From Variovorax sp. N23 (GTDB lineage: Bacteria; Pseudomonadota; Gammaproteobacteria; Burkholderiales; Burkholderiaceae_C): a DNA stretch of 64,000 nucleotides. Numbering within the stretch: the first letter of the stretch is position 1; each line of letters opens with the position of its first letter. The stretch lies in assembly GCF_025486315.1 (NCBI RefSeq), contig NZ_JAOOPY010000016.1:1-64000 (forward strand), in the 5' to 3' direction. Made by a program: the position numbers and the translations under genes. Shown here one piece after another: positions 1-7,652 of the stretch. The notes under the pieces are model-generated. The model had not been told where the DNA came from, ran no database searches, and worked only from the letters and a program-made list of their open reading frames with translations.

Positions 1-27
1 GGGTGAGAACTTGTTCGACTTGCTCAT
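1..27 (-). CDS. Start of an IS3-type transposase OrfA (9 codons visible)
   Basis: The nine visible codons read MSKSNKFSP. This is the usual beginning of the small HTH-bearing OrfA of IS3-like elements, often followed by a helix-turn-helix starting EVRERAV. The start codon is preceded by GAGAGGA at good spacing and lies about 50 bases inside the IS end, as expected. OrfA normally works with OrfB through a programmed frameshift, but neither can be checked here. Confidence 0.55.
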
Positions 28-77
28 GGCTCAATCCTCTCAGAGTGTTGAGCCTCCTCAAAAACCGGGGCGATTCA
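1..77 (-). mobile_element. Terminal end of an IS3-like insertion sequence, cut by the window edge
   Basis: Read on the minus strand, this stretch begins at base 77 with TGAATCGCCCCGGTTTTTGA. That resembles the terminal inverted repeat of many IS3-family elements, which commonly start TGAACCGCCCCGG. It continues through a short leader with a GAGAGGA ribosome site into a start codon at base 27. The rest of the element lies outside the window, so family, completeness and target duplication cannot be judged. The assignment rests on recalled family features, not on a search. Confidence 0.65.
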
Positions 78-162
78 TGCGTGGCGAGAGGTACTGCAAT
101 CGTCAGGAAGGTGGCATAAAGCGCGCCGGAGTTTGGAGATCATCGTCACACCCGCGCGTTTA

Positions 163-954
163 TCAGAAGGCACTCTTGACGACGCCACCATCGACGCGAA
201 GGGCTGCGCCCGTGGTCGCCGACGCGAGCGGACTTGCGACGTAGGCGACCAGTGAGGCCACTTCCTGGGGCGACGCGAACCGCTTGATCAACGATGTGGG
301 GCGGACGTGCTCGAAGAAATCTGTCTCAACTTGCTCAAAGCTCTTGTCGCTGGATCGCGCCAGGCCCGCCACAAAATCACCCACGCCGCGCGATTTCGTG
401 GGGCCTGGAAGGATGCTGTTCACGGTGATGTTCGTACCAGCAACTGATTCCGCAAGCCCACGCGAAACTGCCAGCTGAGCGGTCTTCGTGACACCGTAGT
501 GGATCATCTCGGTTGGTATCTGGATAGCGCTTTCACTCGAGATGAAGATGATCCTTCCCCAGTTCTTCCGCTTCATCTGCGGCAGCACGAGCCGGGCAAG
601 GCGCACGCCGCTCAGGACGTTGACGTCGAAGAAGCGCTGCCAATCTTCATCAGGAATGTCTTCGAAAGCCTTCGCCTCAAAGATGCCCAAACTGTTGACG
701 AGGATGTCGATACCGGCGTGCAGACGCACTGCCTCCTCGGCAGCGTCGGCCCGACTGAGGTCCCCTGCGTAGCCAACAACGGTGCCATGCGTTTCCGCTC
801 TGATGCGGTTGACCGCCTCGTCGACCGCCGTCTTCGACCTGCCGTTGACGATGACTTTCGCTCCCTCCTGGGACAGCGTATGCGCGATGGCATAACCGAT
901 TCCAGCTGTGCTGCCGCTAACCAGGGCGAGCTTGCCTTTGAGTTGAAGGTCCAT
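163..954 (-). CDS. SDR family NAD(P)-dependent oxidoreductase
   Basis: A classical short-chain dehydrogenase/reductase of 263 residues. The nucleotide-binding motif SGSTAGIG lies at about residues 13-20, an NNAG-like NSLG at 87-90, a catalytic serine at 139-140 and the YxxxK pair at Tyr153/Lys157. The chosen start at 954 has a GAGGA ribosome site eight bases upstream. A longer reading frame to 1032 adds 26 residues unlike the family and is rejected. The gene lies 108 bases downstream of the exported hydrolase on the same strand, so the two probably form one unit controlled by the divergent LysR gene. The substrate is unknown. Confidence 0.85.
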   Translation of the reverse strand: MDLQLKGKLALVSGSTAGIGYAIAHTLSQEGAKVIVNGRSKTAVDEAVNRIRAETHGTVVGYAGDLSRADAAEEAVRLHAGIDILVNSLGIFEAKAFEDIPDEDWQRFFDVNVLSGVRLARLVLPQMKRKNWGRIIFISSESAIQIPTEMIHYGVTKTAQLAVSRGLAESVAGTNITVNSILPGPTKSRGVGDFVAGLARSSDKSFEQVETDFFEHVRPTSLIKRFASPQEVASLVAYVASPLASATTGAALRVDGGVVKSAF

Positions 955-1062
955 GGTATATATCCTCGATAGATTGGGCATTGCTGCCTGTTTGCTTCTG
1001 TTGTCAGCGCACTCTGGGTAACGGCGCTGCACGATGTCATTCAGTGACGAGGTTGTCTCTTA

Positions 1063-2010
1063 CTAGCGAAGGAACTCGATCAAAGCCGGGATCACCTGGT
1101 CCGGCGCCTCTTCCATCAGCCAGTGCCCAGAACCTTTGACGATTACGCCCTGCACGTTGCTCGCGACCATCTTGCCCTGCTCAATCAGGAATGCACCACC
1201 GGCTTTTTCACCAGAGAGGACCAGCATCGGCATGGGCAGCGGTGTCCTTCCCAACTCTGCAAAGTCCGCCGCGTCCTTCTCAAAGGCCTTGAAGTATTCA
1301 AATCCTGCACGCATGCCTCCGGGCTGTGCATAGGCCTTGGCGTAAAAGCGGCGATCGGCTTCCGGCACTGAGCGCTTCGGGTCTGCCGCAAAGTCATTCC
1401 AGAAATGCTCGAAATAGATGCGCTCGCGCCCGCTCACGAGTGCCAGCGGCGTGGCGCCGTGGAAGTGGAAATGCCAGAGGTCACGCAGAAGCCAGACGTG
1501 CTGCCAATCGCCGATACCTGGCAGGAAGGCGTCCATGAGTACCACCTTGTCAGTCTCCGAGGGGAACTGGGCGGCGTATGCGTACGCGACCATCAGGCCA
1601 ATGTCATGCCCAACGATGCTTACGCTAGGGATTCCGAGCGATCGGACCAATTCGTGAACGTCGACCGCCATGTTCTTCTTCGTGTAGCCCGCCTCGGGCT
1701 TTGACGAATCACCAGCGCCTCGAAGATCGGGCACAACCACGGTGTGCGTTTTCACCAGCATCGGCATCAGCGGGTTCCACATGTGCCCGGTTTCAGCGTA
1801 GCCGTGCAGCAGGACAATGGCTGGTCCGCTGCCGCCGATGCGGTAGTTGATGCGCGTGCCATTCACTTCAGCACTGCCCGAGCGGAACCCGGGGACGGCG
1901 TCAAGGGAGGGCGCGGCGTTTACTGTTGGCGCGATGGTCAGAGCGGCGCTAAGGGCGACTGCGCCGGCGATCAGCTTGCGGCGGGTAGGCGCGGGGAGGG
2001 AAGCGTTCAT
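1063..2010 (-). CDS. Exported alpha/beta hydrolase (epoxide hydrolase/dehalogenase-like)
   Basis: A 315-residue alpha/beta hydrolase with an N-terminal export signal. TRRKLIAG at residues 9-16 is a twin-arginine-like motif, followed by an alanine-rich hydrophobic stretch ending near NAAP, which suggests Tat export to the periplasm. The oxyanion region LLHGYAETG begins near residue 67. The nucleophile elbow VGHDIG carries Asp136 rather than Ser, as in epoxide hydrolases and haloalkane dehalogenases. The motif GSGHW near residue 296 supplies the likely catalytic histidine. It is transcribed with the downstream SDR gene. The natural substrate cannot be deduced; fluoroacetate-dehalogenase-like and epoxide hydrolase roles are both possible. 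Confidence 0.85.
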   Translation of the reverse strand: MNASLPAPTRRKLIAGAVALSAALTIAPTVNAAPSLDAVPGFRSGSAEVNGTRINYRIGGSGPAIVLLHGYAETGHMWNPLMPMLVKTHTVVVPDLRGAGDSSKPEAGYTKKNMAVDVHELVRSLGIPSVSIVGHDIGLMVAYAYAAQFPSETDKVVLMDAFLPGIGDWQHVWLLRDLWHFHFHGATPLALVSGRERIYFEHFWNDFAADPKRSVPEADRRFYAKAYAQPGGMRAGFEYFKAFEKDAADFAELGRTPLPMPMLVLSGEKAGGAFLIEQGKMVASNVQGVIVKGSGHWLMEEAPDQVIPALIEFLR

Positions 2011-2091
2011 GGTGGGTTCTTCTGTTAGTTGGTAGGTGGTGTAAATTTATGGTTCAGGTTCGCCTCCAGAAAGGCCCGAAAAGTGGTTTAC

Positions 2092-2112
2092 TCATTCAGT
2101 TTTGCTGAATGA
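2092..2112. promoter_or_regulatory. Inverted repeat between divergent hydrolase and LysR genes, candidate operator
   Basis: TCATTCAG and CTGAATGA form an 8-bp perfect inverted repeat around a 5-base centre, and contain a T-N11-A core typical of LysR-type binding sites. It lies 16 bases before the LysR start and about 80 bases before the divergent hydrolase start. This is where a LysR regulator usually binds to control both genes. Confidence 0.6.
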
Positions 2113-2127
2113 TCTGGAGTAGCAACC

Positions 2128-3048
2128 ATGGACCGTTTGCGTGCATACGAGGTGTTCGTCACTGTGGTCGCGCGTGGCAGCTTCACCAAGGCGGCCGATG
2201 CGCTGGACACCTCGCCGGCCAACGTCACGCGCTATGTCAATGAGCTGGAAGCCCACCTGCGCACACGGCTGATCAATCGGACATCACGCCGCCTGTCGCT
2301 CACAGAAGGAGGAGAAGCATTGTTCGACCGGGCGAAGTCGATCCTCGAAGACGTAGCGGAGACCGAGGCGATAGCGACCACTGCCTCACTCCAGCCGAGG
2401 GGGCGTTTACGCATCAATGCTCCATTGAGCTTCGGCAGCCTCGTGCTGGCGCCGCTGTGGCCGAAGTTCATGGCGAGGTATCCCGACGTCGAACTCGACA
2501 TTGCACTCATTGACCGTGTGGTCGACATCGTCGAAGAAGGCTTCGACCTGGCCATTCGCATTTCGCGGACTACGTCCGGAAATCATATTGCGCGGCGCTT
2601 GGGCCTCTCGGAAAACTTGGTCTGCGCCTCGCCGGAATATCTTGCGACACACGGCATGCCCCAGGTCCCGGCAGATCTTTCGCGCCATCTATGCCTGGGC
2701 TACACCTACGGAGCGACCTCTGATGAGTGGCAGTTCTCCGGCCCTGACGGGACGCTGGAATCGGTACGGGTTCGTTGGGCCATACGTGCCAACAATGGCA
2801 GCACCGCGCGAGCTGCAGCAATTGCCGGCGCCGGTGTCATTTGGCAGCCTCGCTTTGTGATCGGGGAGGATGTGCGCGCTGGCCGATTGGTCGAGGTGAT
2901 GCCGAGCTATCGCATGCCCCCGATCGACATCTTGGCGATCTATGCAAGTCGTCGCCACCTCAGTGCGAAGGTGCGGGTGATGGTCGACTTTCTGGTCAGT
3001 GCTTTGCAAGACCTGTCGCCACACGGTAGCGACTTGGTATCGATTTGA
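2128..3048 (+). CDS. LysR family transcriptional regulator
   Basis: A 306-residue LysR-type regulator. The N-terminal winged helix (MDRLRAYEVFVTVVARGSF onward, residues 1-60) contains the HTH signature around AADALDTSPANVTRYVNELE. It is followed by a substrate-binding domain with the usual PRGRLRINAP linker near residue 90. The subgroup resembles the large CrgA/AaeR-like class, which often controls a divergent enzyme gene. It is divergent from the hydrolase-SDR pair across a 117-base gap holding an inverted repeat. Regulation of that pair, and of itself, is the likely role. The inducer is unknown. Confidence 0.9.
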   Translation: MDRLRAYEVFVTVVARGSFTKAADALDTSPANVTRYVNELEAHLRTRLINRTSRRLSLTEGGEALFDRAKSILEDVAETEAIATTASLQPRGRLRINAPLSFGSLVLAPLWPKFMARYPDVELDIALIDRVVDIVEEGFDLAIRISRTTSGNHIARRLGLSENLVCASPEYLATHGMPQVPADLSRHLCLGYTYGATSDEWQFSGPDGTLESVRVRWAIRANNGSTARAAAIAGAGVIWQPRFVIGEDVRAGRLVEVMPSYRMPPIDILAIYASRRHLSAKVRVMVDFLVSALQDLSPHGSDLVSI

Positions 3049-3185
3049 AGCTGACTCCGCACATCTTTCGCGGCAGGTAGCCGTGATCGGCCACAACCGG
3101 TCATTCGGCGTGCCGACACAATGGGGCCACCGTGGGCGTCGCCAGGTTGGCACGCGCTGTGGAAACCGAGAATTTTTGGGCGTGA

Positions 3186-3662
3186 ATGCTTGAGCATCAT
3201 TTCGATAAATCTGTGAGACGCATCGTTGAACCGGTCGTAACGCCCTGGGGCTTTACGACTGGTGGCGGGCGTGGCAGCACTTTCCATCGTCAGGTAAACG
3301 ATGACCTGTTCCACTTCATCCACTTTTCGCAACGGTCAAGTGGTGTTGAGTTTGAGGTATGGGTCTTTCCCGGTACGCCTTTGCTCGGGCCCGACCAGTG
3401 GGCTCGTTTTCCAGACTTCGTGGGCGTTCCCACGGGTCAGGTTGCTGGCCTCAATGCGAAGGTCGGGGTAGGCGGCGGTGCGTCTCGTTTTTCCTGCAGA
3501 GATAGCAAGGTCCTAGACGTCGCGCTCTCGCGGGCAGCTGTGCCGGCACTGCTGACCCATGCGCGCGCCTACTTGGCCAATTTCCAGTCGCTGAAGGACC
3601 TCGTTCCAGTGCTGGAGCATTCCCAGTGGGCGAGCCTTCTCGTCCGCGGGCAAGACGGCTGA
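3186..3662 (+). CDS. Hypothetical protein, DUF4304-like composition
   Basis: A 158-residue predicted cytoplasmic protein without signal peptide or membrane segment. The N-terminal half (FTTGGGRGSTFHRQVNDDLF, then a strand ending FEVWVFPG) has the feel of DUF4304-type proteins, in which a 'full/hard to read' motif precedes a beta-sheet. I cannot confirm that. It stands alone between the LysR gene and the racemase-like gene, with 137 and 158 bases of non-coding sequence on either side. No ribosome site of note was seen, so the start is tentative. Confidence 0.6.
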   Translation: MLEHHFDKSVRRIVEPVVTPWGFTTGGGRGSTFHRQVNDDLFHFIHFSQRSSGVEFEVWVFPGTPLLGPDQWARFPDFVGVPTGQVAGLNAKVGVGGGASRFSCRDSKVLDVALSRAAVPALLTHARAYLANFQSLKDLVPVLEHSQWASLLVRGQDG

Positions 3663-3820
3663 CCTGCATGGCAAACACCGCGCTGTCGGCCCGCAACGCT
3701 GATAGCGCTTCGGCTACAGTCGGCCACTAGCGGACCTTCGACGGTCAAGTCCAGTAAGCTGTTTCTGGATGACCTCCGCGCCGTTGCGTCGTTCCGAGAT
3801 ATCCAGGATAAAAGAAGTGA

Positions 3821-4498
3821 ATGCGGCCTATGCGAATTGCCTGTCTCCACACTGCCGAGAGCAACATCGCGGTTTTTGAAGCCGCAGCAAGGGAACTTGG
3901 CATTCCGCCTGATGTTTTGCGCCATGAAGTCCGAGCTGACCTTTTGGCCGCAGCCGAGGGTGCCGGCGGGTTGACTGCCGATATCGCCGACACCACGAGG
4001 CTTGAGCTGCTTTCCCTCGCTCAAAGCGCAGATGCTGTGGTTCTAACCTGTTCGACCTTGGGGGCGTCGGTCGACACCATCGCAGCAAACTCGAGGGCCC
4101 CCATCCTGAGGACGGACGGTGCGTTAGCGGCAGCAGCAGCCCGTGCGGGCGGCAGAATCGTCGCCTTGTGCGCGGTCGAGACGACCATCGACCCGACGTC
4201 CCGTCTCTTCTTCGATGCCGTGCAGCAATCGGAGGCTACCGTCGAGGTACAGCTTGTTCCCGAAGCGTGGGCCATGTTCAAGGCCGGCGACCTGGACGGC
4301 TACCTGGCGACCATAGCTAAGGCCGCGGACGGCGCCTATGCAAGCGGTGCTTCAATTGTTGCTCTGGCACAAGCGTCAATGAGCGGTGCCGCCGCATTAG
4401 TTTCAGCAGGCCCGCGCCCCCTTAGCAGCCCAACAACCGGTCTGGCTGCGGCGCTGGAGGCGGCGTCGCGCCACATGGGGCTGGGCGCAACGAGGTGA
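3821..4498 (+). CDS. Asp/Glu racemase superfamily protein
   Basis: A 225-residue protein of the aspartate/glutamate racemase fold. It opens MRIACLHTAESNI and has the first catalytic cysteine in VLTCSTLG (Cys77). The second cysteine of true racemases is missing: the matching segment reads ALAQASM near residue 187. Single-cysteine members include decarboxylases and isomerases, so racemase activity is doubtful. A related protein at 63051-63704 has the same ALAQxSM replacement. Start codons at 3821 and 3833 are both possible. The gene lies in the less G+C-rich accessory block with no co-directional partner closer than about 390 bases. Confidence 0.75.
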   Translation: MRPMRIACLHTAESNIAVFEAAARELGIPPDVLRHEVRADLLAAAEGAGGLTADIADTTRLELLSLAQSADAVVLTCSTLGASVDTIAANSRAPILRTDGALAAAAARAGGRIVALCAVETTIDPTSRLFFDAVQQSEATVEVQLVPEAWAMFKAGDLDGYLATIAKAADGAYASGASIVALAQASMSGAAALVSAGPRPLSSPTTGLAAALEAASRHMGLGATR

Positions 4499-4885
4499 GT
4501 AGCATACGGCTCGCTGAGGCAGCATGCGGCCAGTTGCTGCCGTTCGCGAGTGGCTGCTTCCCATTTGTTCACTGAGCCTGTCGCAGCCCACACCGGCCGT
4601 CTTAAGTGCCAAGAGATGGGCAACTCAATACCGTCAAGCAACGTCGCATCAGGCTCGCCACATCGCTTGGAGCCAGTCAATCGGGCAATGTGCGTTGCCG
4701 GTCGGGCTGAGTCACAGGAAAGTGTGAGCGGCCAGCCACAGGCTTAATTTATAAGGCGCGCCACTTGGTTCGCCATCGAACAGAGGTTCAGGCGGATCCA
4801 GGGTACATTCACCCAGTGGACCAGCAGATTCGGCGCTGGTTGGTTTCGCTTGAACATCCCTGAGCGCAGGAAAGACCTACTCATC
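4499..4885. other. Non-coding stretch between racemase-like gene and small peptide gene
   Basis: 387 bases hold no convincing reading frame. The only notable element is an A+T-rich patch, TTAATTTATAAGG at about 4744-4756, that could serve as a -10 region for the downstream peptide/prenyltransferase pair. No convincing -35 partner or hairpin was seen. Confidence 0.4.
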
Positions 4886-4960
4886 ATGAATCGACTGATC
4901 TGGCTTGTCGGCGCGGTTGTCATCGTCCTGTTTGTGTTGGGCTACTTCGGCCTACGTTGA
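4886..4960 (+). CDS. Tiny predicted single-span membrane peptide (24 residues)
   Basis: The ORF encodes MNRLIWLVGAVVIVLFVLGY followed by FGLR: one hydrophobic helix with a basic N-terminus and a terminal Arg. Similar 24-27-residue peptides ending in LGLR-like tails occur in many proteobacterial genomes, and I know of no assigned function. An AGGAAAG ribosome site lies about 11-16 bases before the start. Its stop codon overlaps the TTG start of the prenyltransferase reading frame in a TTGA arrangement, which suggests translational coupling. It is easy to miss because of its size. Confidence 0.55.
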   Translation: MNRLIWLVGAVVIVLFVLGYFGLR

Positions 4961-5691
4961 GCACGACAATGCCTCCTTGCGCGCGCGATGGCGCCGAATT
5001 CCCATCAGGACCAGAATCAGGCTGTTCGTCGGGACCCAATCCGCGGCCAGTGAGTTACCGTCTGGAGAGCCAGCCGCGCAGCCCACCACGCTTGCCCCGG
5101 CATATCGGTTTCATACCGGACGGCAACCGGCGCTGGGCAGTGCAACATGGCCTCGCGAAGGAGCAAGGTTATGCCAGTGGGGTTGCGCCGGGCTTAGCGC
5201 TCTTTGAAGCTTGCAAGGCGCTCGGTGTCGAAGAGGTCTCAGTCTACGGGTTCACTCAGGACAACACGCGGCGGCCAAGTGCTCAGGCCAATCAATTTCG
5301 GGCTGCCTGTGTTGCCTTTGCGAGAGAGATCTCTCGACGCGGTGCTGCACTGCTGGTGGTTGGCGACGAAACGTCCAAGCAGTTTCCCGTGGAGCTAAGA
5401 GCATTTCGAACCCGCCAGGGCGACGGCATGAAAGTCAATTTGCTCGTGAACTATGGCTGGGAGTGGGATCTTGATGGACTGAAGGACGGCGGACTGCGAT
5501 CGGCCGACGTCTCGCGCTTGGATCTCATCGTGCGTTGGGGTGGAGGTCGGCGCCTGAGCGGCTTTCTACCGGTGCAGTCGGTCTATGCCGACATTTTCGT
5601 GCTGGACGCGCTGTGGCCCGACTTCGCAACTCAACACTTGGACGCTGCGCTGGCTTGGTTTGGCCAACAGGATCGAACGCTCGGAGGCTAA
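4957..5691 (+). CDS. Diverged cis-prenyltransferase (undecaprenyl diphosphate synthase-like)
   Basis: The 244-residue protein keeps the UppS scaffold: HIGFIPDGNRRWA near residue 48 holds the phosphate-binding Asp, followed by VSVYGFTQDNTRRP, LLVNYGWEWD and a C-terminal ADIFVLDALWPDF. Several active-site positions differ from E. coli UppS. The usual GH after the Asp motif is GY, the SSEN glutamate is Asp (TQDN), the RTGGE segment is RWGGG, and the Mg-binding YAE is YAD. It may make short or irregular prenyl products, or use an unusual acceptor. The TTG start overlaps the stop of the upstream membrane peptide. A GTG at 5050 would give a more usual N-terminus. Confidence 0.75.
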   Translation: MSTTMPPCARDGAEFPSGPESGCSSGPNPRPVSYRLESQPRSPPRLPRHIGFIPDGNRRWAVQHGLAKEQGYASGVAPGLALFEACKALGVEEVSVYGFTQDNTRRPSAQANQFRAACVAFAREISRRGAALLVVGDETSKQFPVELRAFRTRQGDGMKVNLLVNYGWEWDLDGLKDGGLRSADVSRLDLIVRWGGGRRLSGFLPVQSVYADIFVLDALWPDFATQHLDAALAWFGQQDRTLGG

Positions 5692-5855
5692 GGCGGCGAA
5701 CCGCCGCAGTCCCTCAATGCCAGTATCGGCAACCTGCCCTGGCTTCTGTGCGGAACGGCGTGAAGGCTAGCGTAGTGACAAGGGTGGCCAGGGTTTGCCC
5801 GTCTGGTGTTGAGAATTACGTAGGAATTGTTTTCGCAATCATGAGGAGACCTGAC

Positions 5856-6335
5856 ATGGGTATCGCTGCCAAAAGGATCAAGGATATTGGACCGGAGCCG
5901 CAATCGTTCGACATTGAACGCGCGACGAAGGAGAACTCTGACTACCGTTCGGTCGCTTGGAGCGGGCGATATTTGCAAGTGACCCTGATGTCGATTCCCG
6001 TCGGTGGCGACATTGGCCTTGAAGCGCATCCGCAAACCGATCAGTTTCTGCGCCTCGACGCCGGTCGCGGTCGGGTTCAGATGGGTGCAGCTAAGGACAA
6101 ACTGACGTTTGAAATGGAAGTCTCGGACGGCTGGTGCGTGCTCGTTCCGGCCGGCACCTGGCACAACATCACCAACATTGGAACCACGCCCATGCAGGTT
6201 TATGCGATCTACGCGCCCGCGCATCACACGCCTGGCAAAGTGCAGGCGACGCAGGCGGCTGCCGCAGCCGACAAGGACGATGAGCCGGCGGCTTGGTCGG
6301 TGCAACCCCAACACGCATCCGACAAACACGGGTGA
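5856..6335 (+). CDS. Cupin domain protein
   Basis: A 159-residue single-domain cupin. The first metal motif appears as HPQTDQFLRLDAGRGRVQMG, and the second as LVPAGTWHNITN. The result is a small beta barrel related to mannose-6-phosphate isomerase-type cupins. The C-terminal 30 residues are Ala/Asp-rich and probably disordered. The start at 5856 is fixed by a strong GAGGAG ribosome site seven bases upstream. The longer frame beginning at 5535 overlaps the prenyltransferase and is rejected. The role is unknown; it may be a binding or isomerising enzyme on sugars or small acids. Confidence 0.85.
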   Translation: MGIAAKRIKDIGPEPQSFDIERATKENSDYRSVAWSGRYLQVTLMSIPVGGDIGLEAHPQTDQFLRLDAGRGRVQMGAAKDKLTFEMEVSDGWCVLVPAGTWHNITNIGTTPMQVYAIYAPAHHTPGKVQATQAAAAADKDDEPAAWSVQPQHASDKHG

Positions 6336-6631
6336 GCCGGTCTCGATACCTGCGCGAGCGGCAGCAATACGGCGATGGATTCGAGGCAGTTAATGTCGCT
6401 GAAGGGCCCGAAGCGGCTGTAGACATCGCCTAAAAGCGGACGGCCAGCGAGCGGAAAGGCTCATGAACTTTGCCATTTCATCGGGCTGGCACAAGCACTG
6501 TGGCGGCGACCGCGCCGTCGCGGATCAAAGTTAGTGCGCAAGCCGTGATTTGTCGCGCGGTGCCGGACCAGCATCTGTGCGATCCCACAGGTGAACCGGT
6601 CGGACGCGCTGACGCGGCATACTCGCCGGCG
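6336..6631. other. Gap at the accessory/core transition
   Basis: 296 bases without a credible gene. Base composition rises sharply downstream of about 6.6 kb, where the ordinary high-G+C core begins with pncC. No direct repeat or tRNA fragment was recognised. In related bacteria pncC is commonly preceded by pgpA, which is absent here, so this may be an insertion boundary. Confidence 0.35.
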
Positions 6632-7129
6632 ATGAACGACGCCAACGATTCCCTCCCCGACCTGGTCGCGCGCGTGGCCGCGCTGCTCGAACGGCGCGGT
6701 GCCCTGCTCGTGACCGCCGAGAGCTGCACCGGCGGGCTGATCGCCGCCGCCTGCACCGAGCGCGCCGGCTCCAGCGCCTGGTTCGAGCGCGGCTTCGTCA
6801 CCTATTCCAACGAAGCCAAGCACGAGTCGATCGGCGTCGACGCCGCGCTGATCGCCGCGCACGGCGCCGTCAGCGAGCCGGTCGCGCGCGCGATGGCCGA
6901 GGGCGCGCTCGCCCATTCACGGGCGCAGGTGTCGCTCTCGGTCACCGGCGTCGCCGGCCCGACCGGCGGCTCGCCCGACAAGCCGGTGGGCACCGTGTGG
7001 TTCGGCTGGTCGGTCGGCGGCGTGACGCACACCGAACGCCGCCGCTTCGACGGCGACCGCTCGACCGTGCGCCAGGCCACGGTCTTCCACGCGCTGCGGA
7101 CGCTGACCGCGCTGCTCGACCACCCCTGA
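6632..7129 (+). CDS. pncC: Nicotinamide-nucleotide amidohydrolase (CinA C-terminal family)
   Basis: A 165-residue stand-alone CinA C-terminal domain, the enzyme that deamidates nicotinamide mononucleotide to nicotinate mononucleotide in pyridine-nucleotide recycling. The signature AESCTGGLIAA lies at about residues 29-39, and the substrate-binding SVTGVAGPTGGSPDKPVGTV near residues 109-128. Length matches the family. The start at 6632 begins MNDANDSLPDLV; the upstream extension lacks family similarity. It is followed at 14 bases by an NTF2-like gene, so they may be cotranscribed. It complements the NMN/NR uptake genes at 45.9-47.2 kb. Confidence 0.9.
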   Translation: MNDANDSLPDLVARVAALLERRGALLVTAESCTGGLIAAACTERAGSSAWFERGFVTYSNEAKHESIGVDAALIAAHGAVSEPVARAMAEGALAHSRAQVSLSVTGVAGPTGGSPDKPVGTVWFGWSVGGVTHTERRRFDGDRSTVRQATVFHALRTLTALLDHP

Positions 7130-7143
7130 GAACGGACCACCCC

Positions 7144-7632
7144 ATGCATGCCAGCGAACAGACGATCCGCCGCTTCTACGACGCCTTCGCGCGCCTGGAC
7201 GCCGACACCATGGCCGCCTGCTACGCGCCCGACGCGACCTTCCGCGACGAGGTGTTCGACCTGCGCGGCGCGCGCGAGATCGGCGGCATGTGGAAGATGC
7301 TGTGCACCGGCACGCAGGCCAAGGGCGCGCACGTCTGGCAGCTGCGCTACCGCGACGTGCAGGCCGACGCCGCCGGCGGCCAGGCGCACTGGGACGCCCA
7401 TTACCTCTTCAGCGCCACCGGCCGCATCGTCGACAACGCGATCGACGCGCGCTTCACCTTCACGCCCGAGGGCCTGATCGCCACGCACCGCGACCGCTTC
7501 GGCTTCTGGACCTGGGCGCGCCAGGCGCTCGGCCTGCCGGGCCTGCTGCTGGGCTGGTCGCCCAGCCTGCGCCGCAAGGTTCGCGGCACCGCCGCCGCGA
7601 ACCTGAAGGCTTTTCTCGCCCGCAACCCCTGA
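7144..7632 (+). CDS. NTF2-like (SnoaL) family protein
   Basis: A 162-residue cone-shaped NTF2-like protein. It opens with EQTIRRFYDAFARLDADTMA and CYAPDATFRDEVFDLRG, the usual helix and strand of polyketide-cyclase/steroid-isomerase-like folds. These proteins bind small hydrophobic ligands or act as isomerases; the substrate is unknown here. It sits 14 bases after pncC and 20 bases before a small acetyltransferase gene, all on one strand, suggesting a housekeeping operon rather than a biosynthetic one. Confidence 0.8.
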   Translation: MHASEQTIRRFYDAFARLDADTMAACYAPDATFRDEVFDLRGAREIGGMWKMLCTGTQAKGAHVWQLRYRDVQADAAGGQAHWDAHYLFSATGRIVDNAIDARFTFTPEGLIATHRDRFGFWTWARQALGLPGLLLGWSPSLRRKVRGTAAANLKAFLARNP

Positions 7633-7652
7633 ACCCATTTCACGAGTCCGCC

